NCBI RefSeq assembly: GCF_918698115.1
Contig: NZ_CAKKLV010000002.1
Span: 1-64,000, forward strand
Length of the DNA stretch: 64,000 nt
Direction: 5' to 3'
DNA from: Peribacillus sp. Bi96
Lineage (GTDB): Bacteria > Bacillota > Bacilli > Bacillales > DSM-1321
Position numbers and translations under genes: made by a program. Below the pieces are notes generated by a model that searched no databases, was not told the origin of the DNA, and was given only the letters and a program-made list of their open reading frames with translations. Below are positions 1 through 9,500 of the stretch, in pieces (the stretch's first letter is position 1; every line of letters begins with the position of its first letter).

Positions 1-10
1 TAAATTGGGA

Positions 11-220
11 AACTCTAGAATAAAGGCGCGAAATTCACGAGTAAAGGCGCGAAATTCACGAGTAAAGGCGCGAAATTCACGAGTAAAGGCGCGAAATTCA
101 CGAGTAAAGGCGCGAAATTCACGAGTAAAAGTGCCAAACTCACGAGTAAAGGCGCGAAACTCACGAGTAAATGCGCGAGATTCACGAGTAAAAGTACGAA
201 ATTCACGAGTAAAGTCTAAA
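11..220. repeat. 21-bp tandem repeat, 10 units
   Basis: Ten head-to-tail 21-bp units, most reading GGCGCGAAATTCACGAGTAA plus one A, with a few substitutions in units 6, 8 and 9. Because 21 is a multiple of three and the unit lacks stop codons, a frame stays open on both strands: the plus strand would give heptads of the type NSRVKAR (75 codons from position 5), the minus strand LLVNFAP heptads. No convincing ribosome binding site is visible and the left edge of the window cuts the context, so this is best treated as a DNA repeat. From 221 to 395 there is no gene, only a short hairpin around CCCGG/CCGGG at 323-339. Confidence 0.85.
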
Positions 221-395
221 AATCAAACGTAAATGTGCCAATCTAATGTTTTTTGATTCATGTCAAACAGCATTAGAAGATATCTTCACTACTTTGATCA
301 ACAATAAATCAAAGGGAATGTGCCCGGTAGATTTCCGGGTTCGTAGCCTAAAGGGCTGCTTAATTAAATGAAATGTCTAACTTTTTGGATACACT

Positions 396-2243
396 TCATA
401 AGTTGGTCTTTTTTTGTTTTAGAAAAGACAGTACATCAAGAAAGGCTGGTCCATTATCGACATGCCGGTAATCCAAGAATGGACATCCGTCCCTTTTGAT
501 TCTATTTGGTACGGTATCAACCGTAAAGTCTTTGAGCTGGAGGTTTTCTTCCACTTCCTCCCAAAATAATGGTGTAGCAACCCCTGCGAAAGAATTTCCG
601 CGTGGGGAATAAGGCACAATGATGGTTTTTCCTTCACTATGCTGTACAAAGTCCAAGTAAAGCCGATTATTCCGTTTTATTTTCAATCTTTCCACTGTAA
701 AATCATCGGGATTGGAACTTGTTAAGTAATGACCGAGAAAATCGGTGAATATCCTTGTTTCCTGATAAGTAAATCTGTCTTCAGGTAAAGGGATGTGAAT
801 TTGCAGGCCTTTGTTACCTGAGGTTTTCACATAAGCTATTATCCTTAAGGAGTCCATCACCTTTTTTATTTCTTGTGCGGCTTTTATCGCTAAGGAAAAA
901 AATTCGATCGAAGGTGGATCTAAGTCCAGGACGATTTCATCGGGTCTTGTTTTTCCAGCTTTCTGAAATGGGGCATGGAATTCCAATGCCAGTTGGTTAC
1001 CAAACCAAAGAAGCGTTTCAATGTCGTTACACAGCATATATTCTATATCTTCATCCATGAATGTTTTAATAAATGCAGGCGCATAATCAGGCTTGTTTTT
1101 CTGGAAAAATTTCTCTTGATCCATGGTGCCATGAGGATAGCGGATCGTCGTCAACAGTTTATCTTTTAAAAACGGTAAGAAGAAAGCTGAAACCTCCCTC
1201 AAATAATGCAGGTATTCAACTTTTATCACCTGTTTATCATCGGTTATCCATAATGGTTTATCCGGTGAGGTTATTTGTACAGTATCGGGAAATGTGTATT
1301 GGTTTATCACGAATTTTTCCCAAGTACATTCAGTGGGAGACGTGTGTAATAGCCAATGCGAAAACTGAGGTTCACGCAATTCATTTTCCTCATATACGTG
1401 TAAAAATTGTACCTCGATGCAAATGGATGGATGGATATAAAAAAATTTTGCGTCTTCATTTGAAGCATTTTGCTTGATCAGTTCATATAAGATCTTTTTA
1501 TCTTTTGCACTTATTCCATTTTTGACGCTACCGATTTTCGTTACCGCACCTTCCTTGAAAACTGCGAGGGAAACATAACCATTTTCTTTATGCAATGCTG
1601 TAATGAAACAGGAGACAGTCTTCCAATTTTTCACTTTAATCCAGTTAGTGGAACGCTTTCCTTCTTGCCAAGTACCCCGGGTTTCTTTGGCTACAACCCC
1701 CTCACCATCTAATAAAGTGACTGTATTTAATGCCTTATCCAAAACGTCGAAACTTTCAATTAATTGGATCAAAGCTTCAGAAGTTGGGTTAGGAGGCATA
1801 GGAAACCCAAGTTTTTCACCCAGATTCAACATGAATCCCCTTCGTTCTTCCATCGATTTAGTCGTTATATCCATTCCTTTGATACGTAGCAGGTCAAACG
1901 CTATAAAACGGCAAGGGGAAAAATTAGCTGTTTCGGAAATCAATGATTGTTTCCGTAGGCGACCACGCCACTGTATTTGAAAGAAGTCAGCTTTTGCTTG
2001 ATTAGTCAGCCAGACCAATTCTCCATCCAACTGCAGCGGGAGATAATCTTCTAGGCCCAGCTGTTTAATGAAATCAATGATTTCCGGGAAGAGGGGAGAC
2101 ATTTCCTTTTCGTTTCGGCTCGAGATGCTAATCGTATCGAAGTCAATCGTTAAAATGGCCCTAAAACCGTCATATTTGACTTCATAACGCCAATCCTTGG
2201 AGCTAGGGGCTTCGGTGTAATAGGTTGGCAGCATCGGTTTCAT
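396..2243 (-). CDS. ligD: ATP-dependent DNA ligase/polymerase LigD
   Basis: Non-homologous end-joining ligase-polymerase that works with Ku at double-strand breaks, in Bacillus notably in spores. The 615-residue protein has the ligase domain first: motif I EVKYDGFRA with catalytic Lys23, then an OB-fold region to about residue 310. The primase-polymerase domain follows, with LDLDPPS metal ligands and KTSGNKGLQIHIPL. The 3'-phosphoesterase domain of Pseudomonas/Mycobacterium LigD is absent, as in B. subtilis YkoU (about 611 aa). The start at 2243 is chosen because GGAGGG lies 11 bases upstream and the family begins at this point; the frame stays open 61 codons further upstream but would overlap ku. 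Divergent from ku across 152 bp, so regulation is probably shared. Confidence 0.95.
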   Translation of the reverse strand: MKPMLPTYYTEAPSSKDWRYEVKYDGFRAILTIDFDTISISSRNEKEMSPLFPEIIDFIKQLGLEDYLPLQLDGELVWLTNQAKADFFQIQWRGRLRKQSLISETANFSPCRFIAFDLLRIKGMDITTKSMEERRGFMLNLGEKLGFPMPPNPTSEALIQLIESFDVLDKALNTVTLLDGEGVVAKETRGTWQEGKRSTNWIKVKNWKTVSCFITALHKENGYVSLAVFKEGAVTKIGSVKNGISAKDKKILYELIKQNASNEDAKFFYIHPSICIEVQFLHVYEENELREPQFSHWLLHTSPTECTWEKFVINQYTFPDTVQITSPDKPLWITDDKQVIKVEYLHYLREVSAFFLPFLKDKLLTTIRYPHGTMDQEKFFQKNKPDYAPAFIKTFMDEDIEYMLCNDIETLLWFGNQLALEFHAPFQKAGKTRPDEIVLDLDPPSIEFFSLAIKAAQEIKKVMDSLRIIAYVKTSGNKGLQIHIPLPEDRFTYQETRIFTDFLGHYLTSSNPDDFTVERLKIKRNNRLYLDFVQHSEGKTIIVPYSPRGNSFAGVATPLFWEEVEENLQLKDFTVDTVPNRIKRDGCPFLDYRHVDNGPAFLDVLSFLKQKKTNL

Positions 2244-2395
2244 TTTGTGTATATCCCTCCGAAAAAAGTGATTAACATTATTTTGCCAAAAAAACGAAGT
2301 GTTAGAGTTGGCAAATGTTTTTTCGGTTTTTTTTTGATAAAAGGGAATAATAACAATTGTTCTTCCATTTAAAAATACGTTATGAGGTGACGAAT

Positions 2396-3238
2396 ATGCA
2401 TACGATGTGGAAGGGGAGCATATCATTCGGTTTGGTGAACATTCCGATTAAACTTCATGCTGCAACGGAAGATAAGGATATTTCTTTAAGGACGTTGCAT
2501 AAGGAGTGTCATTCACCGATTAAATACGAAAAAGTATGTCCGGTCTGCCAAAAAGAAGTGGGGAAGGACGATATAGTCCGCGCTTTTGAATATACAAAGG
2601 GAAAGTTTGTTGTATTGGAAGACAGTGAACTGGAACAGTTAAAAAAACAAAATGAAGAAAAAGCCGTGGAAATCGTGGATTTCGTAAAAATAGAAGAAAT
2701 AGATCCCATTTATTTTAACCGAAGCTATTACATGTCCCCGAATGATGGAGGGATAAAAGCTTATTCCCTTTTGAGACAGGCCCTCAAGGAATCGAAGAAG
2801 GTGGGATTAGCGAAAATCATCATCCGCTCAAAGGAACAAATGGCGGTCATTCGAGTCGTTGATAATACTTTAGTGATGGAAACGATTCATTATCCGGATG
2901 AAGTCCGATCCACAGCGGATGTTCCGAATATCCCTGCCACTGATTCCGTTGTTGAAAAAGAAATCGAGACGGCCGTTTTATTGATAGATCAATTAACGTC
3001 TACTTTCGATCCGACAAAATACACCGATGATTATCGGACAGCGTTACTGGAATTGATTGAATCAAAGAAAACGGGACAGAAGACGATCACAACCAAAACA
3101 AAAGAACCTGTTTCCAGCAATGTAACCGATTTAATGGAGGCTTTACAGGCATCCATTGACCGAACGAAACATGAAGAACCGGTAAAGAAAAAGACGACAC
3201 GGAAGAAAGCGGCACCGAAGAAAAAGAAACAAGCCTAA
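2396..3238 (+). CDS. ku: Non-homologous end-joining protein Ku
   Basis: Homodimeric DNA-end-binding ring protein that recruits LigD to double-strand breaks. It has 280 residues, normal for bacterial Ku. It opens with MHTMWKGSISFGLVNIPIKL, the conserved bacterial Ku N-terminus, has a CxxC-like pair (CPVCQ, about residue 41), the Ku core to about residue 220, and a Lys/Arg-rich C-terminal tail (KKKTTRKKAAPKKKKQA) typical of the DNA-contacting extension. The ATG at 2396 is preceded by TGAGGTGA; the frame is open 13 codons upstream but without a ribosome binding site. Divergently arranged with ligD, the usual Bacillus pairing (ykoV/ykoU). In B. subtilis this pair is under forespore sigma-G; I could not identify a sigma-G promoter here. 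Confidence 0.95.
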   Translation: MHTMWKGSISFGLVNIPIKLHAATEDKDISLRTLHKECHSPIKYEKVCPVCQKEVGKDDIVRAFEYTKGKFVVLEDSELEQLKKQNEEKAVEIVDFVKIEEIDPIYFNRSYYMSPNDGGIKAYSLLRQALKESKKVGLAKIIIRSKEQMAVIRVVDNTLVMETIHYPDEVRSTADVPNIPATDSVVEKEIETAVLLIDQLTSTFDPTKYTDDYRTALLELIESKKTGQKTITTKTKEPVSSNVTDLMEALQASIDRTKHEEPVKKKTTRKKAAPKKKKQA

Positions 3239-3239
3239 A

Positions 3240-3279
3240 CAAGAAGCTGAGCGGGAGTCTTGAGTCGCTCGGCTTCTTG
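3240..3279 (+). terminator. Hairpin after ku
   Basis: CAAGAAGCTGAGCG pairs with CGCTCGGCTTCTTG (14 bp, one G-T) immediately after the ku stop codon. It has no long T run, so termination strength is uncertain. Confidence 0.55.
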
Positions 3280-3302
3280 TTGGGAATGGGCATGAGAAAG
3301 AT

Positions 3303-3505
3303 ATGAAAGTAGACTTTATAGATTGGATTGCTGAAAATACATATGTAAAACATGTACAAATAGAAAAGCGGTACGTGATGCGGATAATGAACGGAATAAA
3401 GAGAAAAAATGGGTGGTTGTGAATGAAGGCAAAAAAATTCGCTCCCTAAAGAGCGACAATGAGGATTTCAATCGTGAAAATCAACATATAGGCGAACGGT
3501 TGTAG
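3303..3505 (+). pseudogene. Small frameshifted hypothetical gene
   Basis: An ATG at 3303 starts MKVDFIDWIAENTYVKHVQI. The reading then continues in another frame as KAVRDADNERNKEKKWVVV...ENQHIGERL and stops at 3505. Joined, the two parts make a charged protein of about 67 residues with plausible composition, which suggests a single frameshift in a small gene of unknown function. The rest of 3506-3751 is AT-rich with no gene visible. Confidence 0.3.
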
Positions 3506-3751
3506 TTTTCGACTATATATTGTGTTCATATTCTACCATATTTAATTCTGAAATAGCAACAAAATTACTATAACTAACCTATGTTTTTTTCTGGAAAATC
3601 AATGATATTAGGCCAATTTAACGGTTGAAAGGGGGCTTTTGCATTATCTGATTTTGTAGATTCTTTTAAATCACTATAGAATATAATGGATTTTTAGTAT
3701 AATTTATTCATATTAAGATGATATAAATTCAATAGGATTGGAAGATACAAA

Positions 3752-4402
3752 ATGGAAAATGGTAAAATCGTATCACTTCATGCAGGAAAGCCAAAACAGG
3801 AAAAATTTTCGAATGTTGATATCTTTTCAGCCATGGATAAACAAGCACAGGATAAAGTGACAGTGACTAAATCAGGCATAATTGGCGATGGGGTTGGTAA
3901 TGTAAAGTTCCATGGAGGCCCTGATCGGGCTTTGTGTTTTTACCCCATTGAACATTATTCACTATGGAATGAAAAATTCGCTAAAAAGCTGGAAATCCCT
4001 GCATTCGGTGAAAACTTAACTATAGCGGGGATGAGGGAAGAAACAACATTTATCGGTGATCTATATCAAATAGGCGAAGTAATCGTTCAAATTAATCAAG
4101 GGAGGATTCCTTGCTCGACGATTTCCCACTTTAACCAGGAACCTAAGTTTTTGGAATTCGTCTTTAAAACTGGTTACACTGGTTATTTTGCAAAAGTCAT
4201 TCAAGAAGGAACGTTAAAGAAACAAAACGAAATCGTGCTATTAGATCGTTTGCAAGAAAAGATTTCAGTTCATTATGCTACTGAGGTGATCCTTCATAAT
4301 CGGGATGGGCTGGATGGGGCATACACTTTGCTTACTCTAGATTCGCTTGCGGAAGACTGGAAACAGAGGGTAGAAAAGAGAGTTCAAGCTGCAAAAGATT
4401 GA
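3752..4402 (+). CDS. MOSC domain-containing protein (YiiM/YflK type)
   Basis: A 216-residue protein of the MOSC family, the sulfur-carrier domain related to the molybdenum-cofactor sulfurase C-terminus. Features are an N-terminal KIVSLHAGKP, the GDGVGNVKFHGGPDRALCFYPIEHY core, AFGENLTI, and the invariant cysteine in INQGRIPCSTI followed by GYTGYFAKV. Length and order match the stand-alone YiiM-like group, which transfers sulfur or reduces N-hydroxylated compounds; the substrate of this member is unknown. It is a single gene with AT-rich DNA upstream (two TATAAT-like boxes near 3682 and 3698) and ends about 110 bp before the methionine riboswitch, which is a separate unit. Confidence 0.85.
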   Translation: MENGKIVSLHAGKPKQEKFSNVDIFSAMDKQAQDKVTVTKSGIIGDGVGNVKFHGGPDRALCFYPIEHYSLWNEKFAKKLEIPAFGENLTIAGMREETTFIGDLYQIGEVIVQINQGRIPCSTISHFNQEPKFLEFVFKTGYTGYFAKVIQEGTLKKQNEIVLLDRLQEKISVHYATEVILHNRDGLDGAYTLLTLDSLAEDWKQRVEKRVQAAKD

Positions 4403-4516
4403 GTGATTTTTGGAAAAAGTAAAAAAAATGACGTTTAAGGTATTGAAATTGACAGATTATTAATGTAAATTAAATATAAATTAATTTTGAAATCTTGTGA
4501 CAATTATATAAATGGA

Positions 4517-4612
4517 TCTTATCGAGAGAGGTGGAGGGACTGGCCCGAAGAAACCTCAGCAACCAGCCTAGGCAAAGGTGCTAAATCCAGCAAGCAGAGC
4601 TTGATAGATGAG
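4517..4612 (+). promoter_or_regulatory. SAM-I (S-box) riboswitch
   Basis: The leader carries the S-box core: GAGAGGTGGAGGGACTGGCC, then GAAACCTCAGCAACC, a third stem GGCAAAGGTGCTAAATCCAGC, and a closing strand GATAGATGAG that pairs with CTTATC at the 5' end. These are diagnostic elements of the SAM-I aptamer. With the terminator at 4624-4653 it forms a transcription-attenuation switch: SAM binding allows termination and shuts off yitJ-metH. A TTGACA box at 4449 with TAAATA at 4471, or TTTTGA/TATAAA at 4485/4507, could be the promoter. Confidence 0.93.
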
Positions 4613-4623
4613 GAGAATGTTTC

Positions 4624-4657
4624 AAAAAACCTTCTTCTTTGAGAAGGTTTTTTTTCT
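4624..4657 (+). terminator. Riboswitch-controlled terminator
   Basis: AAAAAACCTTCT (4624-4635) pairs with AGAAGGTTTTTT (4642-4653), followed by further T residues. It sits between the SAM aptamer and yitJ and is the expression platform of the S-box. Confidence 0.9.
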
Positions 4658-4717
4658 TTTCTCTCATACTCATAAAAAACGACAAAAACAGGATTGTTTT
4701 TGAGAGAGGGTGTAATG

Positions 4718-6565
4718 ATGAATTTTCGTAAAGAATTAAAAGAAAGAATGTTAGTTGGCGAAGGGGCAATTGGAACCTTATTGTACTCTTATGGTATCGA
4801 TCAATGTTATGAGGAATTAAACTGCACGAATCCCCATCAAATAGAATCCATCCATAGCGCCTATTTAGAAGCAGGCGCAGATATCCTTCAATCGAATACA
4901 TATGGAGCCAATTTCAACAAATTGAAACGGCATGGACTTGAAGATGAAGTAAGCAGGATCAATCGCCAGGGAGTCATCCTGGCTAGAAAAGCGGCAAAAG
5001 GCAAGGCATATGTCTTCGGTACGATAGGTGCGCAGAGGAGTATACGGAAATCGGATTTAAGCATGGAAGAAATTAAGCGAGGTTTTCGTGAGCAGCTATA
5101 CAGTTTGCTGATGGAAGATCCGGATGGAATTCTCCTTGAAACATTTTATGACATGGAAGAACTGGAAACCGTGCTGCAAATCGTTAAAAAAGAAACGGAA
5201 CTGCCAATCATCGCAAATGTTTCAATGCATGAACTGGGTAACCTACAAAATGGGATCCATTTAAATGAAGCATTTCAAAGACTGGAGCAATTGGGTGCCG
5301 ATGTTGTTGGAGTGAATTGCCGTCTCGGTCCACATCATATGATTCGTGCCTTAGAAGAAGTGAATTTGCCAAAGCAAGCCTCGATTGCCATTTATCCTAA
5401 TGCCAGTCTCCCGGATTATGTGGATGGAAGACTTGTCTATAAAGCAGTGCCGGAATATTTCGGTTCAAGTGCCCTGGAACTTCGTGAGCAAGGTGCAACG
5501 ATCATTGGAGGGTGCTGTGGAACGACTCCTCTACACATTCAAGCTGTAAAGAATGCGATTGAAAGTCTGGTTCCAGTGAAAGAGAAAATTACGAAATCCC
5601 GTGAGATAGAAATAATTGAAGTGAATGATAGGGAATTGGAACTCCCTCTGTACGAAAAAGCCAAAACGGAAAGAACAATTCTTGTTGAACTTGATCCACC
5701 GAAAAAGTTGGGAATAGAAGGTTTCATGACTGGTGCGGAAGTTTTGAAAAATGCAGGGGTCGATTCGATTACTTTAGCGGATAACTCACTTGCTTCACCA
5801 AGGATATCGAATGATGCACTTGCTAATTTACTGAAGAACCAATTGAATATAAAGCCAATGGTGCACATAACATGCCGTGACCGGAATTTAATTGGCCTGC
5901 AGTCACATTTAATGGGCCTTCAGACGGTGGGGCTGAACGAGTTATTGATCATCACCGGAGATCCCTCTAAAATAGGGGACTTCCCTGGTGCCACTTCCGT
6001 TTATGATTTATCGTCGTTTGACTTGATAAGCATGGTCAAACAATTTAATGAAGGTGTCTCCTATTCCGGCCAAAGTTTGGGGCAACGGTCAAATTTTAAA
6101 ATTGCCGCAGCTTTTAATCCCAATGTAAAATATTTGGATAAAGCCGTACAGCGGATGGAAAAGAAGATTGCCTGTGGAGCTCAATCCTTTTTGACACAGC
6201 CAATTTATTCAGTTGAACAGATCGAAGAAGTATATGAAGCAACAAAACATTTAGAAACACCAATTTTCGTTGGTATCATGCCCTTGACAAGCACACGAAA
6301 TGCCGAATTCATCCATAACGAAATCCCAGGTATCAAACTGCCTGATAATGTTAGAAGGGCTATGGCTTTAGCAGGGAATGACCCAGTAAAGTCAAGAATT
6401 GAAGGCGTAAATATCGCGCGAGAGCTAGTGGACGCAGCAAGAGAGAAATTCAAGGGCATTTATTTAATCACACCTTTCCTCCGCTACGAAATGACGGCGG
6501 AACTTACGAAATATATTAGAAAAGTCGATAGTAAACAGACATCAGAGGTGGCAATACATGAATAA
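4718..6565 (+). CDS. yitJ: Bifunctional homocysteine S-methyltransferase / methylenetetrahydrofolate reductase
   Basis: A 615-residue fusion. The N-terminal half (about 1-290) is a homocysteine S-methyltransferase barrel: GEGAIGTLLYSYG, GVNCRLGP and the zinc-binding GGCCGTTPLHI. The C-terminal half (about 320-610) is a MetF-like flavoprotein that reduces 5,10-methylene-THF to 5-methyl-THF: ILVELDPP, CRDRNLIGLQSHLMG, LLIITGDPS, FLTQPIYSVEQ. Its length equals B. subtilis YitJ. Of two adjacent ATGs (4715, 4718) the second is better spaced from GAGAGAGGG at 4702-4710. The gene overlaps metH by 8 bases, so the two are co-translated under the SAM riboswitch; its methyl-THF product is the methyl donor for MetH. 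Confidence 0.95.
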   Translation: MNFRKELKERMLVGEGAIGTLLYSYGIDQCYEELNCTNPHQIESIHSAYLEAGADILQSNTYGANFNKLKRHGLEDEVSRINRQGVILARKAAKGKAYVFGTIGAQRSIRKSDLSMEEIKRGFREQLYSLLMEDPDGILLETFYDMEELETVLQIVKKETELPIIANVSMHELGNLQNGIHLNEAFQRLEQLGADVVGVNCRLGPHHMIRALEEVNLPKQASIAIYPNASLPDYVDGRLVYKAVPEYFGSSALELREQGATIIGGCCGTTPLHIQAVKNAIESLVPVKEKITKSREIEIIEVNDRELELPLYEKAKTERTILVELDPPKKLGIEGFMTGAEVLKNAGVDSITLADNSLASPRISNDALANLLKNQLNIKPMVHITCRDRNLIGLQSHLMGLQTVGLNELLIITGDPSKIGDFPGATSVYDLSSFDLISMVKQFNEGVSYSGQSLGQRSNFKIAAAFNPNVKYLDKAVQRMEKKIACGAQSFLTQPIYSVEQIEEVYEATKHLETPIFVGIMPLTSTRNAEFIHNEIPGIKLPDNVRRAMALAGNDPVKSRIEGVNIARELVDAAREKFKGIYLITPFLRYEMTAELTKYIRKVDSKQTSEVAIHE

Positions 6566-9500
6566 AAAAGCGATTCAAAAGCAATTGGATTCTAAGATTC
6601 TCCTTCTTGATGGAGCCATGGGAACGATGCTTCAGGCGGAGAATTTAACAGCAGAGGATTTTGGCGGGGAACAGTTCGAGGGCTGCAATGAGTACCTATC
6701 ATTGACGCAACCAGAAATCATTCAATCCATCCATGAAAAGTATTTAGCAGCAGGTGCTGATATCATTGAAACAAATACCTTCGGAGCCACAAGCATCGTA
6801 CTTGACGAATACCAAATAAGCACGATTGCTTACAAGCTTAATAAAATTTCAGCAGAGCTAGCCGTTAAAGCTTGTGAAAAATATTCAAATGATGAATGGC
6901 CGAGATATGTAGCTGGCTCGATGGGTCCCACTACAAAAACGCTTTCCGTAACAGGGGGAACGACTTTCGATATTTTAACCGAGTCTTATGAAGAACAGGC
7001 ACTCGGCCTATTGGATGGCGGAGTAGACTTGCTATTGGTGGAGACCTGTCAGGATATGCTTAATGTCAAGGCTGCCTTTTCCGGAATCAAAGCAGCTTTT
7101 GCTAAAACGGGAAAAGATGTGCCTGTCATCATATCAGGTACGATCGAACCGATGGGCACGACACTTGCTGGCCAGTCGATAGAAGCTTTCTATTTATCGG
7201 TTGAACATATGAAGCCAGTGGCAGTCGGACTGAATTGTGCAACCGGCCCGGAATTCATGATAGATCACATTCGTACGCTTGCAGATATATCAAACAGCGC
7301 CATCAGTTGTTATCCAAATGCCGGACTCCCTGATGAAGAAGGTCACTATCATGAGTCACCGACTTCCCTTGCAGAGAAAATGAAGCAATTTGCTGAAAAG
7401 GGTTGGGTCAATATCATTGGAGGATGTTGTGGTACGACCCCTGAGCATATTAAGGAACTATCCAGGGTCCTTGAGGGCATCCAGCCCCGTACAATAACGG
7501 AATCTGCCCATGGCCATGCCGTATCAGGCATAGAGCCGCTCATCTATGATGATTCAATGCGTCCTTTATTTGTAGGTGAGAGAACGAATGTTATCGGATC
7601 TCGAAAGTTCAAAGAGCTAATTCGTGGAAAGCATTACGAGCCAGCTGCGGAAATAGCACGTGCCCAAGTGAAAAAAGGCGCCCATGTCATTGATATTTGC
7701 CTTGCTGATCCTGATGGGGATGAGCTTGGCGATATGAAGGAGTTTGTAGAAGAGGTCGTCAAAAAAGTCAAGGTCCCCTTGGTCATCGATACTACAGATG
7801 AAGCCGTACTTGAACAAGCGTTAAAACATTCACAAGGGAAATCCATCATAAATTCCATTAACCTTGAAGATGGTGAAGAGCGCTTTGAAAAAATTGTCCC
7901 ATTCGTCCATCAATATGGTGCTGCCGTTGTGGTAGGAACGATTGATGAAATTGGGATGGCCGTCCATGCCGAACGGAAAATCGAAGTGGCTACACGGTCT
8001 GTGGACTTACTTGTTAATAAGTATGGAATAAACAGAAGTGACATCATTTTTGATCCACTGGTATTTCCTGTTGGTACAGGGGATGAACAGTATATCGGAT
8101 CTGCGTTAGAGACGGTGAAAGGAATTCAGGCTATCAAAGAAAAGTTTCCCGAATGCTTAACGATACTTGGCATTTCGAATGTTTCTTTCGGTCTGCCAGA
8201 ACGGGGAAGGGAAATTCTAAATGCCGTTTTCCTCTACCATTGTACAAAAGCCGGTCTCGATTATGCGATCGTGAATACAGAAAAGCTTGAACGTTTCGCT
8301 CTAATTCCGGAAGAGGAAGTGAAATTGGCTGAAGCACTCCTGTTTGATACATCTACAGAAACTTTAGCTATCTTTACTGAGTTTTATCGTGGGAAAAAAG
8401 CGGAGAAGAAGGACAATGGTGTCATTCTGCCATTGGACGAACGTTTAGGTAATTATATTATCGAAGGAACGAAAGAAGGATTAATTGAGGATTTAAATAA
8501 AGCCATTGAGCGCGGTGATAACCCATTGGAAATCATCAATGGACCATTGATGGATGGAATGAGTGAAGTGGGTCGGTTATTTAATGACAATCAACTTATA
8601 GTTGCAGAAGTACTTCAAAGTGCAGAGGCGATGAAGGCGGCAGTATCTCACCTTGAGCCACTCATGGAAAACTCTGAAGATAGTGCTAAAAAAGGAAAAA
8701 TCCTTTTAGCGACAGTCAAGGGAGACGTACATGACATCGGCAAGAACCTAGTGGATATCATCCTATCCAATAATGGCTATGAAGTCATTGATTTGGGAAT
8801 CAAGGTCGCACCACAACAAATCATTGAAGAGGTCCGCAAACATGAACCCACCATCATTGGCCTTTCTGGTTTACTTGTTAAATCAGCACAGCAAATGGTT
8901 TTAACTGCACAGGATTTAAAACAAGCGGGAATAGACACCCCAATTTTAGTGGGAGGGGCAGCTTTATCCCGTAAATTCACCGATTTCAAAATATCACCAG
9001 AATATGGCGGCTCGGTTTTATATGCCAAAGATGCGATGGACGGTTTGGCTGTCACCAATATTTTACATGATGCGGACAAAAAAGTGTTGTATTTAGAGGA
9101 GTTGGTCGAGAAAAGAGAAAGATCGAAGGCTAATGCAGCTATTGCCGCCACATTGGAAAAACCAGTGCGGAAGCAGTCCACTGCTGCTTCTCTAAGCAAT
9201 GTTCCTGTTCAAATACCACGTGATATCAAGCGCCATGTCCTAAAAAACTATCCATTGGATGTCATTCAGCCATACATTAATCGCCAAATGTTGATTGGGC
9301 ATCATTTGGGGCTAAAAGGCAAAGTTGCCGAATTACTTAAACAGGGGAATGAAAAAGCAGTACAGCTGAATAGTCTTGTTGATGAATTGATTGAATTCTT
9401 AAAGAACGAACCAGACTACGGCTTACAAGCGGTTTATCAATTTTTTCCTGCTCAAAGTGAAGGAGACAGGCTATTGGTTTACAACCCGGATAATCATAAG

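Noticed and set aside
15-206. Minus-strand 63-codon frame through the repeat
   Set aside because: An automatic by-product of a stop-free 21-bp unit; no ribosome binding site.
11-220. CRISPR-like array at the left edge
   Set aside because: Units are contiguous 21-mers with no unique spacers and no cas genes nearby; a simple tandem repeat.
320-352. tRNA-like T-arm CCGGGTTCG
   Set aside because: No acceptor, D or anticodon stems can be built around it.
1603-1980. Plus-strand frame opposite ligD
   Set aside because: Antisense shadow without similarity to any family.
2244-2426. N-terminal extension of LigD
   Set aside because: Overlaps the ku start region and lacks a ribosome binding site; family members start at the 2243 ATG.
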